Source of the DNA: Candidatus Nanopelagicales bacterium
Lineage (GTDB): Bacteria; Actinomycetota; Actinomycetes; S36-B12
Reading direction: 5' to 3'
DNA length: 32,977 nucleotides
Assembly (NCBI GenBank): GCA_017854795.1
Contig: JAFMHB010000024.1
Coordinates: 1 to 32,977 of the forward strand
The notes beneath the pieces were generated by a model, which was not told the origin of the DNA, did no database searches, and saw nothing but the letters and a program-made list of their open reading frames with translations. A program made the position numbers and the translations under genes. Positions 1 through 7,050 of the stretch are shown piece after piece; positions within the stretch are counted from its first letter, which is position 1; every line of letters begins with the position of its first letter.

Positions 1-83
1 CCCCGCGCACCTATCAGAGCCCACCTGCCCTTGCTGCCTTCCGGCCCTGGGGGATTCAGCGAGATGACACCACGCGAGGAGTC
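1..83 (-). ncRNA. ffs: SRP RNA (4.5S, small bacterial type), 3' end cut by window edge
   Basis: Read on the minus strand, the sequence contains the conserved SRP helix 8 core CAGGGCCGGAAGGCAGCA with its GGAA tetraloop, and then AGGTGGGCTCTGA. The 5' end GACTCC at about 83 can pair with the GCGCGGGG at the window edge, so only the last few 3' bases should lie outside. This RNA is the scaffold for Ffh in co-translational membrane targeting. It is transcribed divergently from tRNA-Ser, and a TAACCT -10 element sits 7 nt before base 83. The 5' end is inferred from pairing and promoter spacing; an end at 88 (CCCCTGAC) is the alternative. Confidence 0.9.
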
Positions 84-90
84 AGGGGAG

Positions 91-139
91 AGGTTACGCC
101 TAGGGCAGTAATTAGGCACACAGTGGTTAGGGGTAACCT
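91..139. promoter_or_regulatory. Divergent promoter pair for SRP RNA and tRNA-Ser
   Basis: Bases 91-102 (AGGTTACGCCTA) and 128-139 (TAGGGGTAACCT) form an inverted repeat matching at 11 of 12 positions, with 25 bp between the arms. Each arm supplies a TAACCT hexamer fitting the actinobacterial TANNNT -10 element. The plus copy (134-139) ends 7 nt before tRNA-Ser at 147. The minus copy (96-91) ends 7 nt before the inferred SRP RNA 5' end at 83. No good -35 element is visible. Confidence 0.6.
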
Positions 140-146
140 CCCCCAC

Positions 147-234
147 GGAGGATTCGCCTAGTGGCCTATGGCGCTCGCTTGGAAAGCGGGTTGGGTTAAC
201 GCCCTCAGGGGTTCGAATCCCCTATCCTCCGCCA
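147..234 (+). tRNA. tRNA-Ser(GGA)
   Basis: The acceptor GGAGGAT (147-153) pairs with ATCCTCC (224-230), followed by G and an encoded CCA. The anticodon stem is CTCGC/GCGGG with loop TTGGAAA, so the anticodon is GGA at 181-183. A long variable arm, expected for serine, precedes the GGTTCGAATCC T-arm. The neighbour is the divergent SRP RNA gene. Confidence 0.97.
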
Positions 235-248
235 GAGCAAGCCCTCGG

Positions 249-277
249 AAAAAAGGGCGGTCCACCCGGACCGCCCT
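249..277 (-). terminator. Rho-independent terminator of the LPMO gene
   Basis: A perfect 10-bp stem AGGGCGGTCC/GGACCGCCCT (254-263 and 268-277) has a 4-base loop. On the minus strand it is followed by a run of six T (complement of 249-254). It lies 14 bp beyond the LPMO stop codon. On the plus strand it lies 20 bp past tRNA-Ser, with the T-containing CTCTTCACTT after it, so it may act in both directions. Confidence 0.85.
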
Positions 278-291
278 CTTCACTTGTTCGA

Positions 292-1815
292 CTAGATCTT
301 GATCCACAGTGAGGGTGCATAGATCCAATTGGGGTCACCCACACCGGTGTGCGGCTGAACAGCCCGATAGGTGCTGCCGTTGAAGGTCACCGTGTCACCC
401 GCCCCGTAAGAGCCTGTTGCATTCCAGACAGATGCTGTCGGACTTGGCTCCGGACTTGGCTGCGGAGTAATTGTTGCAGCCGTGCCTAACTTGGTCCATA
501 GTGATTGGGCCGTGATCCAGTTCGGGTCGCCTACTCCACGGTGTGTTTGAACAGCTTCGTATGAACTGCCGTTATAGGTGACGCGGTCTCCCTTGATGTA
601 AGCAGCCGCCGCAGACCAGGTCCCCGTTGCCGGTGTCACAGGCTCCACAACAGCCTCGGATTTTGTGGTGATGCTCAAGGTGTTGCTGACTGGTGAAATG
701 TTTCCCGCACCATCGACAGCGCGCACCACATAGCGGTAAGAACTCCCAGGCTGTAACCCAGAATCAGTCAGTACAAGTTTGTTCGTAGTACCAATCACTA
801 CTCCATCACGTGACACCTGATAACCCGTTACAGCAACATTGTCCGTTGCCGCATTCCACATCAAATTCACACTCGACTCTGTAACACCCATCGAATGCAA
901 GTACGTAGGCGCAACGGGTGACGTTCTATCTGCTGCAGGTGCTGTCTTAGTAGTGATGCTCAAGGTGTTGCTGACTGGTGAAATGTTTCCCGCACCATCG
1001 ACAGCGCGCACCACATAGCGGTAAGAACTCCCAGGCTGTAACCCAGAATCAGTCAGTACAAGTTTGTTCGTAGTACCAATCACTACTCCATCACGTGACA
1101 CCTGATAACCCGTTACAGCAACATTGTCCGTTGCCGCATTCCACATCAAATTCACACTCGACTCTGTAACACCCATCGAATGCAAGTTCGTAGGCGTCGA
1201 AGGGGGCATCGAGTCAGAAGGACCGCCAATTACGTTGACATCAATAACGTTGTAAAAAGCATTTACAGTGTTTGACACATCCCAAACCGCAAGAATTACG
1301 TGATAGCCAGTTCGATTCGAGGGCACAGAAATCGTGTGATACGGATTTGTATTTGCTGGCGAACCATCATGTGTGACTTCACCGATGAGTTCGAAAGCAC
1401 CTCGGTCCAAAGGAGCGTTGACATCCCAGCCTGGCTTGGTCATGTAATAGTGCCACTTTGCAGTGTTGTGTGGAGCGGTATAGGTCCAATCAAAGCGCAA
1501 TGGGCCCGCCGTGATGTCCGTCTTGGTCCATCGGGTTTCGCTCTGTTGATCAAGATTGCCACCAAACTGGCCGCCTGCTGAAGCGATTTTCCCATCAACG
1601 GGTCCGCCGACCGGAAATCCTTTGAGGTACTCAAGACTTTGCGGCTCGTACACGATTGCACCACAATTTGTGTTCTTCCCGAGCTTGCACATGATCGAAC
1701 GGCTTTCAGGTGCATTGACATAGCCGTGTGCATTCGCAGGGACCGCAAAGGCCGCGCCCGTTAAAACCAGTGCGAATGCAGATAGACCAGTCAGCCCAAG
1801 TCGAACGACACGCAT
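292..1815 (-). CDS. Secreted modular lytic polysaccharide monooxygenase (AA10) with 2 FN3 and 2 CBM5/12 modules
   Basis: This is a copper enzyme that oxidatively cleaves chitin (or cellulose) outside the cell. A signal peptide (about residues 1-30) ends in PANA, placing His31 of AHGYVNAPESR at the mature N-terminus. With His117 in TAPHNTAKWH this gives the copper histidine brace, and Phe188 (NAFYNV) fits the axial position. Two FN3 domains follow (about 205-295 and 300-390), then two CBM5/12 chitin-binding modules (about 403-450 and 460-508) sharing GVGDPNW. Residue numbers count from the upstream ATG at 1818. That ATG is only 2 nt from the GAGGAG Shine-Dalgarno, so the second ATG at 1815 is preferred. 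The FN3 units are nearly identical in DNA. The binding modules favour chitin as substrate; this is inference. Confidence 0.93.
   Translation of the reverse strand: MRVVRLGLTGLSAFALVLTGAAFAVPANAHGYVNAPESRSIMCKLGKNTNCGAIVYEPQSLEYLKGFPVGGPVDGKIASAGGQFGGNLDQQSETRWTKTDITAGPLRFDWTYTAPHNTAKWHYYMTKPGWDVNAPLDRGAFELIGEVTHDGSPANTNPYHTISVPSNRTGYHVILAVWDVSNTVNAFYNVIDVNVIGGPSDSMPPSTPTNLHSMGVTESSVNLMWNAATDNVAVTGYQVSRDGVVIGTTNKLVLTDSGLQPGSSYRYVVRAVDGAGNISPVSNTLSITTKTAPAADRTSPVAPTYLHSMGVTESSVNLMWNAATDNVAVTGYQVSRDGVVIGTTNKLVLTDSGLQPGSSYRYVVRAVDGAGNISPVSNTLSITTKSEAVVEPVTPATGTWSAAAAYIKGDRVTYNGSSYEAVQTHRGVGDPNWITAQSLWTKLGTAATITPQPSPEPSPTASVWNATGSYGAGDTVTFNGSTYRAVQPHTGVGDPNWIYAPSLWIKI
668..1196. repeat. Tandem near-identical 244-bp repeat encoding FN3 domains
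   Basis: Bases 668-911 and 953-1196 match at every position except 903/1188 (A versus T, giving Tyr versus Asn). The repeat period is 285 bp (95 codons), so reading frame is kept. The 41-bp linkers between the units differ. This is a recent in-frame domain duplication, or repeats kept alike by gene conversion. Confidence 0.95.
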
Positions 1816-1855
1816 CATTTCTCCTCAATATATAAACCTGGATGTCAGTGTCAGA

Positions 1856-1955
1856 TGGTTCCAACACGCAATGCGGATTTGACGCAAAGAATCTGTAAGT
1901 GGTTCCAATGCGATAGTGACGAAATAGATGTCTGCTCAGAAGTGACACAGTGTCA
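1856..1955. promoter_or_regulatory. Candidate operators upstream of the LPMO gene
   Basis: The gap between the LPMO and DUF2142 genes contains two direct copies of TGGTTCCAA (1856-1864 and 1900-1908), 44 bp apart, about four helical turns. It also contains a perfect 13-bp palindrome TGACACAGTGTCA (1943-1955). A TATATT hexamer at 1832-1827 on the minus strand could be the LPMO -10. No known regulator motif is recognised, and the chitin regulator DasR consensus is not seen. Confidence 0.35.
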
Positions 1956-1980
1956 AATTGATTAACACGGGACGTGCCAG

Positions 1981-3456
1981 TTAGCGGGTAATTTTATTCT
2001 CCCGCGAAGCGCTCCCGGATAACACGCCCGCTACAAATACACCACCGACTAAAACCGCAACTGTGATCGTGAGGAACAGGGGCGGGCCATAGGACCAGAC
2101 GATGTCTGCTGAAAACAAGTTGTTGACACCATTTGAGCTATCCGCTGCAGCCGATGAATAACGGTGGGCATTCGTCCAGATCGCCAAACTGCTGGAAATC
2201 CAGAGTCCGAGCATGATCACGATTGCGGGGGCTCGTTGAATCTCAATGGGTTTTTTGACTCGCGCCGGAATCATCACGACGGCAATAAACACCGCGAATA
2301 ATGGCAACAGGTACCGGGATTGCACAACTTCACCGACCGCGATTCCCTGTGTTTGCATGAAGACCAGCGGGAAACCAATAAAAGCAATGAAGGTCACGGT
2401 AAGGGCAACAACTTTATTCACCCACAGGTGGGAAAGCCCAACATATGCAATCGCGCCGATAACCAAAAGACCAATAACCGAGATGAATGAAGGGAGCGGG
2501 GTGTCGTTCCACCCAAGTGGCCAACCACCCACTATCCCTTGTACCAAATAGGGGAACTCAACGAGATTGGTCAACAGCAAGTTTGATGTTTGCTCGGAAG
2601 TTCCCAGTTCACCTGAAGCCTGGATCGGAGTCACCATAAAATACGTGACCGCTCCAGCAACCGCCAACATCACCAATAACACTGAAGCTGGGACGTGACC
2701 GATGATCCTGCGTCCACCGGCCAAGGCGAATACAGCAACAGCGGTCATACTGAGAAATGCAGCTGAATCAACACGTGAAGACATCGCCATGAGCGCGCTG
2801 ACACACAGCGCCATCGCGGTTAACCACGTTCCTGGCTGTCTCCATGAACGTCGATACAACAACGCCAATCCAAATGCGAAGAAAAAGAGTGTTCCTGAAA
2901 TCGCCCACCCACTGGGATTAGTGGAAGCCACCAAGAACATCCCTAACGGAATAAACGTCACAGCAATCGCAATCAATGTAGCCTGCCGTATTCCATTGGG
3001 AACAACACGAATCAGTACAGCCATGAGTGCCGACACCATGAACACACTGAAAAGACGCATGAGATAAATGGATTTTTCAATGTCAGTACCTACAAAAACA
3101 GACATGACGCTGTAGTAACCACCTGGATATAACTGTTGAATGTTATTCACTCGATCGGTCAAGATCATTTCGGTGGAATTCACTTCACTAAACGTGCAAT
3201 CACCTGTGACATCAGGTTTGGTTGCAAAACAAAACGCCGAATTCACGGCACCCGCAGCAATCACAAACTTTCGTGGATCTAGCCCCGTGTCCGCACACGC
3301 CTGATCCTTATCACCTTGGGCACACCAAATGGAGGCTAAGTGATAATCGTCGTCGGGAGCCGATGCCACCGGTGAGGTCACCGCCCACGCTGAACCCAAC
3401 AAAAAGAAGGAAAGGGGCAGCCACACCCACTTCCAAGCTGATAGTCGGTGGCTCAC
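1981..3456 (-). CDS. DUF2142-family polytopic membrane protein
   Basis: The 491-residue protein opens with a hydrophobic segment (about 9-25) followed by SPVASAPDDDYHLASIW, the family's characteristic (P)PDE/D..H region. A Cys-bearing extracytoplasmic loop of about 90 residues comes next, then roughly ten further membrane segments. DUF2142 proteins resemble GT-C type membrane glycosyltransferases and are often found with cell-surface polysaccharide genes; the biochemical role is not established. The start is GTG at 3456, with TAGGGT ending 6 nt upstream (leaderless pattern). It is an isolated minus-strand gene, with no glycan cluster around it. Confidence 0.8.
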   Translation of the reverse strand: MSHRLSAWKWVWLPLSFFLLGSAWAVTSPVASAPDDDYHLASIWCAQGDKDQACADTGLDPRKFVIAAGAVNSAFCFATKPDVTGDCTFSEVNSTEMILTDRVNNIQQLYPGGYYSVMSVFVGTDIEKSIYLMRLFSVFMVSALMAVLIRVVPNGIRQATLIAIAVTFIPLGMFLVASTNPSGWAISGTLFFFAFGLALLYRRSWRQPGTWLTAMALCVSALMAMSSRVDSAAFLSMTAVAVFALAGGRRIIGHVPASVLLVMLAVAGAVTYFMVTPIQASGELGTSEQTSNLLLTNLVEFPYLVQGIVGGWPLGWNDTPLPSFISVIGLLVIGAIAYVGLSHLWVNKVVALTVTFIAFIGFPLVFMQTQGIAVGEVVQSRYLLPLFAVFIAVVMIPARVKKPIEIQRAPAIVIMLGLWISSSLAIWTNAHRYSSAAADSSNGVNNLFSADIVWSYGPPLFLTITVAVLVGGVFVAGVLSGSASRENKITR

Positions 3457-3462
3457 ACGCTC

Positions 3463-3468
3463 ACCCTA
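3463..3468 (-). promoter_or_regulatory. -10 element, leaderless DUF2142 gene
   Basis: TAGGGT on the minus strand ends 6 nt before the GTG at 3456, so transcription would begin at or next to the start codon. Confidence 0.5.
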
Positions 3469-3549
3469 CGGTGCCGCGCATGAATCCAAGCACCGACAAC
3501 TGCATAAATGAACCTCTAGTGAGCCTTAATGGAATTCTCGTTGCACGGT

Positions 3550-3864
3550 CTAGAAGACGAGCATTTCGTTGATCTGAACCACTGGGATTGAGTCGGTGAA
3601 GTTTGGGATATCCGCTTGAGTCTCTGCTCCATGGGTGACCAGCGCCGCTATCAGGCTTTCCATGTTGTCAAAGTAGAGCTCCGTGATGACCCCAAATGTG
3701 GGTGCGCCTTCACCACCGTCAGAGACGCCTTTGAATACGCGCGCATCACGTTGGCCCATCGGCTCGAATAGCCTGTTGACAAGTGAGAGATGCGATTTCA
3801 GGTAGTAGTCCATATTGAATGTTGTACCCGGAGTCAACGGGTACAGGACGGAGATGACAAACAT
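3550..3864 (-). CDS. EthD-like dimeric alpha/beta-barrel protein
   Basis: The 104-residue protein starts MFVISVLYPLTPGTTFNMDYYLKSHLSLV, which matches the EthD fold: a first beta strand, then the Y(Y/H)xxxHxxL helix. Later come GEGAPTFGVITELYFDNMESL and a C-terminal strand. EthD-like proteins form small dimeric barrels and are mostly of unknown substrate. The ORF extends upstream to 3906, but the ATG at 3864 is chosen because GGAGG lies 5 nt before it. A weak relation to degradation of ethers or polyketide-like substrates is only family knowledge. Confidence 0.75.
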   Translation of the reverse strand: MFVISVLYPLTPGTTFNMDYYLKSHLSLVNRLFEPMGQRDARVFKGVSDGGEGAPTFGVITELYFDNMESLIAALVTHGAETQADIPNFTDSIPVVQINEMLVF

Positions 3865-4043
3865 GTGTTCCTCCTTCTTGTGAATTGGGTGAAAGCGACC
3901 TGCCACTATTCCGTGAGCTAGGTGGCATAAACCCCGCTGTTGTTTGCGGCCAGGATGTCAGTGTAGCCCTCATGTTGGCCTCGGTCATGAATTTTGAGAG
4001 GGCGAAAGAATCCGTCAAGCCGGGCATTTGTACAGTTCTCTGC

Positions 4044-4133
4044 GGTGGCGTGTCCGAGCGGCCAAAGGAGCGCGCCTCGAAAGCGCGTGTGGGGGCAACC
4101 TCACCGTGGGTTCAAATCCCACCGCCACCGCCA
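4044..4133 (+). tRNA. tRNA-Ser(CGA)
   Basis: The acceptor GGTGGCG (4044-4050) pairs with CGCCACC (4123-4129), followed by G and an encoded CCA. The anticodon stem CGCGC/GCGCG has loop CTCGAAA, giving anticodon CGA at 4078-4080. The long variable arm is typical of tRNA-Ser. It is the second serine tRNA in the window. Confidence 0.97.
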
Positions 4134-4374
4134 CGGCTTCCTACAAAACTAATGACCCTCAGGTTACGAAGACTCATGTACAAGTACCTGCAGGCACGGC
4201 CTTCTTTGTGAAGTTTCTCGGCCACGCTTCCGCCCTCGAGACACGTTCCACCACAGATAACGATTTTTTTATTTCATTGCTTTTCCTATTCCTGAACAGT
4301 GGTCTGGGATTTCCTTCTGAGCACGGACAGTGCTGATATGGACCACACTGCCCACGGGGCCCTGCGAGGCTCGA
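4134..4374. other. 241-bp intergenic gap
   Basis: The gap lies between tRNA-Ser(CGA) and the 3' end of the next minus-strand gene. I see no gene, and no clear terminator beyond a weak GCCC/GGGC hairpin near 4350. There is an AT-rich stretch around 4260-4290. Confidence 0.4.
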
Positions 4375-4869
4375 TTAGGAACAGCGAAAGACCCGTAGGA
4401 CCGGAGCCTCTGCGAATAGCTTCATGAACTCGGCCGTGACATCTGGGTTGCCGTACATCGTTTCGATGTACTTGTCGTTGTCCCAGAGATCGAGGGACAG
4501 AAATTGGCTGGGATCAGCAACGCCCGTGAACGGAAGGTGTGTAATGTCACCCATCTCACGCATTGCGGGAGCGCCTGCCTCCGCGATCACGTCATGTGTG
4601 GCCTGGGTAGAAGCCGGGTCGACAAGGCGACCACGAATCATGACGATCCAGGAATCACGCGCTGCGGATGGGTCAGGGAGTTCACCGAATGAGAACCAGT
4701 CGGGGTGAAAGTGAAAGTGCTCAACTACCGGCGTCGATGAGAGTTCGAGTAACTCTTCGGCAATGGCCGATAGGTCGATGGCGCCGCGGCCAATTCGCAA
4801 CAGACCCCCCTTTTCGCCCCCCATGAGTGTGGTGCTCAACGCCGTGATGTGGGACGTGTTGTGGCCCAC
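4375..4869 (-). CDS. Small ABM/dimeric-barrel-like protein, function unknown
   Basis: The protein is up to 164 residues. Its C-terminal part (from about 75: SWIVMIRGRLVDPASTQATH, later FLSLDLWDNDKYIETMYGNPD and FMKLFAEAPVLRVFR) has the strand-helix pattern of antibiotic-biosynthesis-monooxygenase/dimeric alpha-beta barrel proteins. A substrate cannot be named. The start is uncertain: GTG 4869, ATG 4824 and TTG 4800 are all possible, and the TTG has AAGGGGGG just upstream. The longest version overlaps head-to-head with the first part of the HxlR regulator gene on the other strand, so a shorter start is likely. The divergent pairing with an HxlR regulator suggests control by it; this is inference. 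Confidence 0.6.
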   Translation of the reverse strand: MGHNTSHITALSTTLMGGEKGGLLRIGRGAIDLSAIAEELLELSSTPVVEHFHFHPDWFSFGELPDPSAARDSWIVMIRGRLVDPASTQATHDVIAEAGAPAMREMGDITHLPFTGVADPSQFLSLDLWDNDKYIETMYGNPDVTAEFMKLFAEAPVLRVFRCS

Positions 4870-5219
4870 GGTGGACGCTTCTCGTTCTTCGGGACATGCT
4901 GCTGAGAGGCAAATCGCACTTCAGCGAATTCGTTGAAGATGAATCCATAGCCACCAATGTCCTGACCGATCGCCTCGCCACTCTTGTTGATCAGGAAATC
5001 ATTGAACGAGTCCCAGATCCCGACGACGGCCGCAAATACCTCTACCGACCGTTGGCTCCAGCTATCGAACTTTTGCCCGTTATCGCCGAACTCACCGCCT
5101 GGGGAATCAAGTACTCGCCTGTAGAGGCTCCTGCTGACGCACTCCCTCTCGCCGACCCAGCGATGCGGAAGAAGTTCATTGCGCGATTGACTCGTCAACT
5201 GGCTGCACGTAAGGAGTAG
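4823..5219 (+). pseudogene. HxlR-family winged-helix regulator, interrupted by a +1 frameshift
   Basis: From ATG 4896 an open frame of 107 codons encodes the C-terminal three quarters of an HxlR regulator (MLLRGKSHFSEFVED, later TNVLTDRLATLVDQEIIERV with the DGRKYLYRPL wing). The same frame upstream of 4896 encodes GPRWTLLVLRD, the family's invariant DNA-binding start, but a stop occurs at 4845. The frame one base away reads MSVVLNAVMWDVL from ATG 4823 (possibly from ATG 4778). Removing one base near 4862 joins the two into VMWDVLGPRWTLLVLRDM, a normal HxlR N-terminus. The gene is therefore either a recent pseudogene or carries a sequencing or assembly error. HxlR proteins are dimeric repressors or activators that often respond to electrophiles. 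The intact remnant at 4896-5219 lacks helix 1. Confidence 0.75.
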
Positions 5220-5360
5220 CCAACAGCAGATCGGAACAGGTGGAGTGGGTCGGTAGCCGGCCACGTTTACCTGGGGATTTGGGGGGAAACAACACACGTT
5301 GCTTACGGCTCCCACCGGCATACTTGCTCGGCATTTACTAGGAAGAGTTTGATCTCGGGG

Positions 5361-6020
5361 CTAACCCTGTTCCGGTGACCCAGAAACACTCTCGGATTCA
5401 CTAGCGGACTCGGTCGGCAGTGAATCAGGGATCGGGCAGCCTGACGGGGAAGCACTCGGTGACGGTTGCGCAAGTTGCGCTACCACTTCAGCGTCATTGG
5501 CTAAGTCAACGAACTGGGTTCCCAGGACAACATCAATTCGCTTGCCTGCGCGACCATCATTGACCAGTGTCGCACCCGGGAAGTGATACGCCATCAGTTC
5601 GGCATTAGCTTCGCCCTTAGGGCCGTACCGAATTTCCCCTTGACCTTCAATAACAACGCCTAGTGGATCGTTTTCAACTTTAGCGATTGTGAAACCGCGA
5701 ACTCCGAGGATTTTGGCGACATCCCCGGCAAGACCAACCCGCTTCGTTGAGTTGTAGACGTTCACATTCACCCGAGAAGCCCGCGGTAATACCTCCGCGG
5801 GAGTCACCATAATGGTGGTGCAGCCGGGAACAGAGGTTGAACTACTTGGCGAAGCACCCGCTTCCCCAGCATCTGTTCCCCCTGAACCCTTGAGCAGTGT
5901 GGCAATTCCAAATCCAATACCAAAAAGCACAAGCATCGCAACAAGAATGAGCAGCACGGTCAGCCAGAGCGGCCGCTGGGCAGGCCGAGTCTTGGGTCGG
6001 TTTATTCCACGAGATGACAT
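5361..6020 (-). CDS. Membrane-anchored LytR_C domain protein
   Basis: The 219-residue protein has a short basic cytoplasmic tail, one membrane segment (about 19-43) and a Ser-rich linker. A LytR C-terminal domain follows (about 83-172: VNVNVYNSTKRVGLAGDVAK, later GEIRYGPKGEANAELMAYHFPGA and DVVLGTQFVDL), then a Ser/Pro/Glu-rich tail. It has no LytR-CpsA-Psr catalytic domain. LytR_C proteins are envelope proteins common in actinobacteria, with unclear function. It lies 10 bp after tadA on the same strand and is probably part of that operon, but it also has its own leaderless-type TAGTCT promoter. Confidence 0.85.
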   Translation of the reverse strand: MSSRGINRPKTRPAQRPLWLTVLLILVAMLVLFGIGFGIATLLKGSGGTDAGEAGASPSSSTSVPGCTTIMVTPAEVLPRASRVNVNVYNSTKRVGLAGDVAKILGVRGFTIAKVENDPLGVVIEGQGEIRYGPKGEANAELMAYHFPGATLVNDGRAGKRIDVVLGTQFVDLANDAEVVAQLAQPSPSASPSGCPIPDSLPTESASESESVSGSPEQG

Positions 6021-6027
6021 CTTGTAC

Positions 6028-6033
6028 AGACTA
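6028..6033 (-). promoter_or_regulatory. Internal -10 element for the LytR_C gene
   Basis: TAGTCT on the minus strand begins with the tadA stop codon TAG and ends 7 nt before ATG 6020. The identical hexamer at the same spacing precedes upp. Confidence 0.5.
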
Positions 6034-6477
6034 CCGTTTCTGACGCAAAAATTCTTTTACCAATTGGGCTGATTCATCCTCTAAAACACCAGGGATAACT
6101 TCAACCTGATGGTTCATCCGCCGATCGCGAACTAGGTCCCAACGAGATCCGACAGCACCATATTCCTCGTTCCATGCGCCAATCACCAACCTCGGCATTC
6201 GTGACATCGTGATCGCCCCGGCACACATGGGACATGGCTCAAGGGTGACGTACATTGTCGAATTAAGGATTCTCCAGTCATTCAATTTCAATCCAGCTTC
6301 ACGCAACGCAAGAATCTCAGCATGCGCGGTCGGATCTTTACGTTGCTCGCGAGAATTCCCCGCCCGTGCAATTACTTGTCCCTGATCGGTAACGATCACC
6401 GCACCAATGGGTATATCCCCTCGGGCACCGGCAAGTTTTGCCTGCTCAAGGGCTTCGCGCATAAACGCTTCATTCAC
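6031..6477 (-). CDS. tadA: tRNA adenosine(34) deaminase
   Basis: The enzyme converts A34 of tRNA-Arg(ACG) to inosine, so that one tRNA reads three arginine codons. Its zinc site is complete: H52-A-E54, with Glu as the proton shuttle, and P81-C82-x-x-C85. The length of 148 residues is normal. Its ATG at 6477 overlaps the stop of the upstream gene by 4 bp, indicating translational coupling. The substrate is assigned from the family; the cytosine-deaminase paralogues are less similar. Confidence 0.95.
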   Translation of the reverse strand: MNEAFMREALEQAKLAGARGDIPIGAVIVTDQGQVIARAGNSREQRKDPTAHAEILALREAGLKLNDWRILNSTMYVTLEPCPMCAGAITMSRMPRLVIGAWNEEYGAVGSRWDLVRDRRMNHQVEVIPGVLEDESAQLVKEFLRQKR

Positions 6478-6962
6478 TTGTTAATGATCTTCTTCCATGC
6501 AAGCTCCGCACCAATGCGCTTGAAGACCTCCGAGACTTGTTGATCCGGCTCAAGATCAGGGTTTTCGCAGATCATCGATAAATCTTCCGCTTTAAGACCG
6601 AAGTTCGCCAGAAGATTAAGGTCTCCAATGGCTTCAAACTCTTCGAGGTCTTCTTCCTGCCATTGCAAATCAATAAGGTCGGCTGCGTCTTCGGCGATAT
6701 CCCAATCCAACAGCGCAAAACTGTCGCTGATGAAAGCTTCTATCTTTCGCGGATCATTCCTTAACAAAATAAAGAATTCACCGGAAACGCCAACTACCGC
6801 GTAGACGCCTCCCTCACCCGGGTATTGCTTACATATGGCCAGCAAGTCGTCAAGCACGATAGCTTGTTGAGCGGGCACCTGGACTGCGTTCCAGACCCCC
6901 TCTTCCCGCCACAAAATGGCACTGTAATCAAGGTCCTCTGCACGTACCTGTTCCATTGCCAT
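6474..6962 (-). CDS. tRNA adenosine deaminase-associated protein
   Basis: This 162-residue acidic protein belongs to an actinobacterial family recognised mainly by its position directly upstream of tadA (TIGR03941-type). It has a beta-rich N-terminal part (SAILWREEGVWNAVQVP, YAVVGVSGEFFILLRND) and an Asp/Glu-rich middle (AEDAADLIDLQWQEEDLEEF). The 4-bp overlap with tadA suggests a stoichiometric partner. No catalytic motif is seen. A second in-frame ATG lies 6 bp inside. A CACTAT hexamer 6 nt before ATG 6962 could be its -10. Confidence 0.85.
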   Translation of the reverse strand: MAMEQVRAEDLDYSAILWREEGVWNAVQVPAQQAIVLDDLLAICKQYPGEGGVYAVVGVSGEFFILLRNDPRKIEAFISDSFALLDWDIAEDAADLIDLQWQEEDLEEFEAIGDLNLLANFGLKAEDLSMICENPDLEPDQQVSEVFKRIGAELAWKKIINK

Positions 6963-7037
6963 GTCTCAATAGTGACATGTCGGCTCCGGAGAATGTGACC
7001 TCGATCCTTTATTCGTGAGTGAACCAACACATTGCAC

Positions 7038-7043
7038 TAGTCT
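7038..7043 (+). promoter_or_regulatory. -10 element, leaderless upp
   Basis: TAGTCT ends 7 nt before ATG 7051 and no Shine-Dalgarno precedes that ATG. This supports a leaderless transcript and decides the start against the in-frame GTG at 7015. Confidence 0.55.
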
Positions 7044-7050
7044 TGCCCGC

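Noticed and set aside
668-1196. Possible repeat array of CRISPR or mobile type
   Set aside because: There are only two long units, both in frame in the LPMO gene and encoding FN3 domains.
3885-4336. Two plus-strand frames across the tRNA-Ser(CGA) gene
   Set aside because: They read through the tRNA and its flanks and have no protein family features.
4836-5321. 161-codon open frame on the minus strand
   Set aside because: It is antisense to the HxlR regulator remnant, with no family similarity and no Shine-Dalgarno; it is a shadow frame.
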